A DNA stretch of 7,461 nt from an uncultured Bacilli bacterium (GTDB taxonomy: Bacteria; Bacillota_I; Bacilli_A; RF39; UBA660): contig CALVXV010000060.1 in the NCBI GenBank assembly GCA_944371685.1, positions 1-7,461 on the forward strand. Reading direction: 5' to 3'. Below are positions 5,754 to 7,461 of the stretch, piece by piece. Both the position numbers and the translations under genes were made by a program. Within the stretch, counting starts at the first letter, position 1. Each line of letters starts with the position of its first letter. The notes below the pieces were generated by a model. The model ran no database searches, was not told the origin of the DNA, and worked only from the letters and a program-made list of their open reading frames with translations.

Positions 5754-6569
5754 TTACCTCTCCTTTTGACATTTTTCACAATAATAAGTTCCGCGTCCGC
5801 CAACGGTTATTTTGGTTATTTGGTTATGGCAAATGGGACACTCCTGTTTGGTGTGAACAAGTAAATGGGTTTGGAATCTGCCATGGACTCCTTCTGAGGA
5901 TGTATAACTTTTTACGGTTGTTCCACCATATTCGATGGCTTTTTTTAGAACTTGTTTTGTAAACTTAATAATATTTTGACAATCTTCGTTGGTTAAGTTT
6001 GTGGCTAAAGTTTTCGGATTTATTTTAGATAAGAATAAAATTTCATCGGCATAAATGTTACCAATACCAACAATTATAGTTTGGTCTAAAAGTTCGGTTT
6101 TAATCGGTTTTTTATGAAATTTTTGTTTTAGGTATTCTTTAGTCAAGTTTTTATCCCATGGTTCTAATCCTAACTGTGATAATGGTTTTTCATTATAAGC
6201 ATTATCTTTTTTTTGAAGGTACATTTTGCCAAATTTTCTAGTATCATGGTATCTCAGGTCTGTTCCATCTGAAAAATGAAAGATGACGTGTTGATGTTTT
6301 TCTCTAGGTTCATCTTGTTTTCTGATGAAGTATTTACCTTCCATTCTAAGATGACTTAATAAGTAATAGTCATCAAGTTCAAACATTAACCATTTACCTC
6401 GTCTAGTAATGTCGTTTATGGTTTGATTTTTAATTTCTTTTTGAAATTCTTTGACTGATGGACAGGCAATGATGTTATCCCAGTATATAGATGCGGATAA
6501 AATTTTTTTACCTTTTACTTCTTTTAATAATGTATTTTTGACCGTTTCTACTTCTGGCAATTCAGGCAT
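5754..6569 (-). CDS. mutM: Formamidopyrimidine-DNA glycosylase (8-oxoguanine repair)
   Basis: MutM/Fpg removes oxidised purines such as 8-oxoguanine and nicks the site by beta/delta elimination. The 271-residue protein has the diagnostic N-terminus PELPEVETV (Pro2 becomes the nucleophile after Met removal, Glu3 catalytic), Lys59 in RGKW, Met76 in LRMEGK and Arg111 in HDTRKFG for helix intercalation. The helix-two-turn-helix segment is LLDQTIIVGIGNIYADEILF (Asn171). A C-terminal zinc finger follows with Cys244, Cys247, Cys264, Cys267 and Arg259 in GGRGTYYC. All key residues are present and the length is normal. AGGTGG at 6576-6581 precedes the ATG by 6 bases and overlaps the stop of the upstream small gene, implying coupling. 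It is the second gene of the small membrane protein-mutM-pyk operon. The pairing with pyk shows a shared promoter, not necessarily shared function. Confidence 0.97.
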   Translation of the reverse strand: MPELPEVETVKNTLLKEVKGKKILSASIYWDNIIACPSVKEFQKEIKNQTINDITRRGKWLMFELDDYYLLSHLRMEGKYFIRKQDEPREKHQHVIFHFSDGTDLRYHDTRKFGKMYLQKKDNAYNEKPLSQLGLEPWDKNLTKEYLKQKFHKKPIKTELLDQTIIVGIGNIYADEILFLSKINPKTLATNLTNEDCQNIIKFTKQVLKKAIEYGGTTVKSYTSSEGVHGRFQTHLLVHTKQECPICHNQITKITVGGRGTYYCEKCQKER

Positions 6570-6579
6570 GGCATACCAC

Positions 6580-6807
6580 CTACTTCTCTTTATATTTGGC
6601 TTCGATAATTACTTTACCATTTTTAGTTTTATGCTTTTTTCCTTTTTTAGTGATATCTTTAATATATGGTTTAAAAACAGTATATAAAATATATATAAAC
6701 CAACATATTAAAGCAAATATTATTATGTAGATAAAAAGATGAGCTAAAAAAAATAAAATAATGATTCCTAAAATAAATAATAAAACTTGCTTTAAATTAA
6801 TGTTCAA
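6580..6807 (-). CDS. Small two-span membrane protein, unknown function
   Basis: This 75-residue protein was not recognised. Residues 6-45 are almost entirely hydrophobic, enough for two spans (about 7-23 and 25-44) joined by a tight turn around AH. Residues 46-75 form a lysine-rich tail (KKGKKHKTKNGKVIIEAKYKEK-like, strongly basic), which by the positive-inside rule should be cytoplasmic along with the N-terminus. There is no catalytic motif. The start is TTG at 6807: GAGGTGAT (6813-6820) lies 5 bases upstream and no ATG fits. It is the first gene of the operon, 10 bp ahead of mutM, whose RBS overlaps its stop codon. The good promoter, strong SD and coupling argue that it is a real gene despite its low complexity. 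Confidence 0.75.
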   Translation of the reverse strand: MNINLKQVLLFILGIIILFFLAHLFIYIIIFALICWFIYILYTVFKPYIKDITKKGKKHKTKNGKVIIEAKYKEK

Positions 6808-6824
6808 AAAAAATCACCTCATCA

Positions 6825-6853
6825 ATTATAACATGCTTTAGATGTCTTTTCAA
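6825..6853 (-). promoter_or_regulatory. Sigma-A promoter of the mutM-pyk operon
   Basis: On the minus strand, TTGAAA (6848-6853), a 17-bp spacer and TATAAT (6825-6830) with an extended TGT just upstream make a strong promoter. Its predicted start near 6818 falls within the GAGGTGAT SD (6813-6820), so the leader is only about 10-12 bases. A TTCAATTGAA palindrome (6849-6858) overlaps the -35. Confidence 0.85.
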
Positions 6854-6909
6854 TTGAATATAGGTGTTTTTTATAGTTTTATAGCTTTTTATTTATTATA
6901 TTTTTATGA

Positions 6910-7395
6910 TTATTTTCTTTTAGATTTACTTTTAGATAATATATATAATTTGGCTGTTTCTTCTTTTGATAATATGGTAGAGATAATTTGATTTAATAAG
7001 ATTATGGTATCTTGGATAGTTATGTCTTTGTTAATACCTACATTTTTACATTCTTTAATAATCCCAAATAGTTCGTAGTCATTTAATTGCATTCTTTTGT
7101 TTTGGCATTCTTGTAATTTAGAAAATGTTGATTGATGATAATAATTTAAGCTGATGTCTATATCTGTTTTATCACTTAATATGTTTATTACACTTTCAAT
7201 TTTTAATATTTCAGTTAAATCTTGAATTGTATAAAAATTTGTGTTTGTATACGCTTCTTTTGGGCAAATAATAGCACTATAGTATTTTTGAGCACCTTTA
7301 CTTACGTAAGCTAGTTTTTTTAATAATTTTAATTTTTGCTGAATTTGCTTTTCAAAAATACAAAAACTTTCACTATTATGATATTTGATATCCAT
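6910..7395 (-). CDS. Hypothetical protein, 161 residues, not recognised
   Basis: I do not recognise this protein. It has no signal peptide and no membrane span, so it is probably cytosolic. It appears mostly helical: a lysine/glutamine-rich amphipathic stretch at about 15-28 (EKQIQQKLKLLKKL), a central region with CPKEAYTNTNFYTIQDLTEIL, a further helical segment with FSKLQECQNKRMQLNDYE, and an isoleucine/leucine-rich segment (TIQDTIILLNQIISTIL). It ends in a basic tail SKSKSKRK, which could touch nucleic acid or membrane but proves nothing. There are four scattered cysteines and no metal-binding pattern. The ATG at 7395 is supported by GGGAGATG (7403-7410) and a strong promoter just upstream. 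Codon use looks like its neighbours. It is monocistronic by position, 102 bp before the mutM-pyk operon; no clear terminator hairpin was seen after it. Confidence 0.75.
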   Translation of the reverse strand: MDIKYHNSESFCIFEKQIQQKLKLLKKLAYVSKGAQKYYSAIICPKEAYTNTNFYTIQDLTEILKIESVINILSDKTDIDISLNYYHQSTFSKLQECQNKRMQLNDYELFGIIKECKNVGINKDITIQDTIILLNQIISTILSKEETAKLYILSKSKSKRK

Positions 7396-7416
7396 ACATT
7401 TTCATCTCCCATGTTT

Positions 7417-7444
7417 ATTATAGGAATTTTGACTTAGTTGTCAA
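7417..7444 (-). promoter_or_regulatory. Sigma-A promoter of the 161-residue hypothetical gene
   Basis: On the minus strand, TTGACA (7439-7444) and TATAAT (7417-7422) are both perfect, with a 16-bp spacer. The start near 7410 coincides with the first base of the GGGAGATG SD. TTGAC (7429-7433) and GTCAA (7440-7444) form a short inverted repeat over the -35 and spacer, a possible but weak operator. Confidence 0.85.
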
Positions 7445-7461
7445 TGATAATTTTAGTATAT

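Noticed and set aside
5705..5962. Plus-strand open frame opposite the mutM-pyk junction
   Set aside because: It is antisense to two certain genes, with no SD or family resemblance.
24..7395. Use of genetic code 4 (TGA as tryptophan)
   Set aside because: The conserved tryptophans checked are TGG, and all genes read to family-consistent ends under the standard bacterial code.
1..7461. tRNA, rRNA, riboswitch, CRISPR or insertion sequence
   Set aside because: No cloverleaf, conserved leader, spaced direct repeats or transposase motif was seen on either strand; the intergenic gaps are short and mostly explained by promoters and terminators.

Overview
The window looks like chromosome from a low-G+C (about 30% by eye) Bacillota, probably a Bacilli-class gut lineage. 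The evidence is AT-rich DNA, strong extended Shine-Dalgarno (SD) sequences of the AGGTGAT type, sigma-A promoters close to consensus, a YlbM/TmcAL homologue, and tryptophan coded by TGG with ordinary stop codons (standard bacterial code). The species cannot be named from the sequence alone.

Left part (1-3030): a secreted protein of a lectin-like repeat family (24-950, minus) diverges from a 75-residue XRE repressor-like gene (1033-1260, plus) across a short intergenic gap full of inverted repeats. The XRE gene converges, through a bidirectional terminator, on a KinB-like membrane histidine kinase (1271-2506, minus). Upstream of that kinase are two exact TGTCGAA Spo0A-box motifs spaced exactly one helical turn apart. 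A stand-alone type IV pilin-like gene (2602-2982, minus) follows, driven by a perfect TTGACA-17 bp-TATAAT promoter.

Right part (3170-7461): tmcAL (3227-4333, plus; tRNA-Met wobble cytidine acetylation) converges on a housekeeping minus-strand operon: small membrane protein, then mutM (8-oxoguanine glycosylase), then pyk (pyruvate kinase). The operon genes are 10 and 2 bp apart, with RBSs overlapping upstream stops or genes, and are driven by a TTGAAA-17-TATAAT promoter. The far right holds an unrecognised 161-residue protein with its own TTGACA-16-TATAAT promoter.

The most interesting point is the kinase. It combines a multi-membrane-span N-terminus, a complete HisKA/HATPase core, no adjacent response regulator, and tandem Spo0A boxes where its -35 element should be. 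Together these suggest a sporulation phosphorelay input kinase under Spo0A feedback. A second theme is compactness: the confident promoters place the transcription start on or next to the SD, so the mRNA leaders are extremely short. No RNA genes, CRISPR arrays, insertion sequences or phage genes were recognised.
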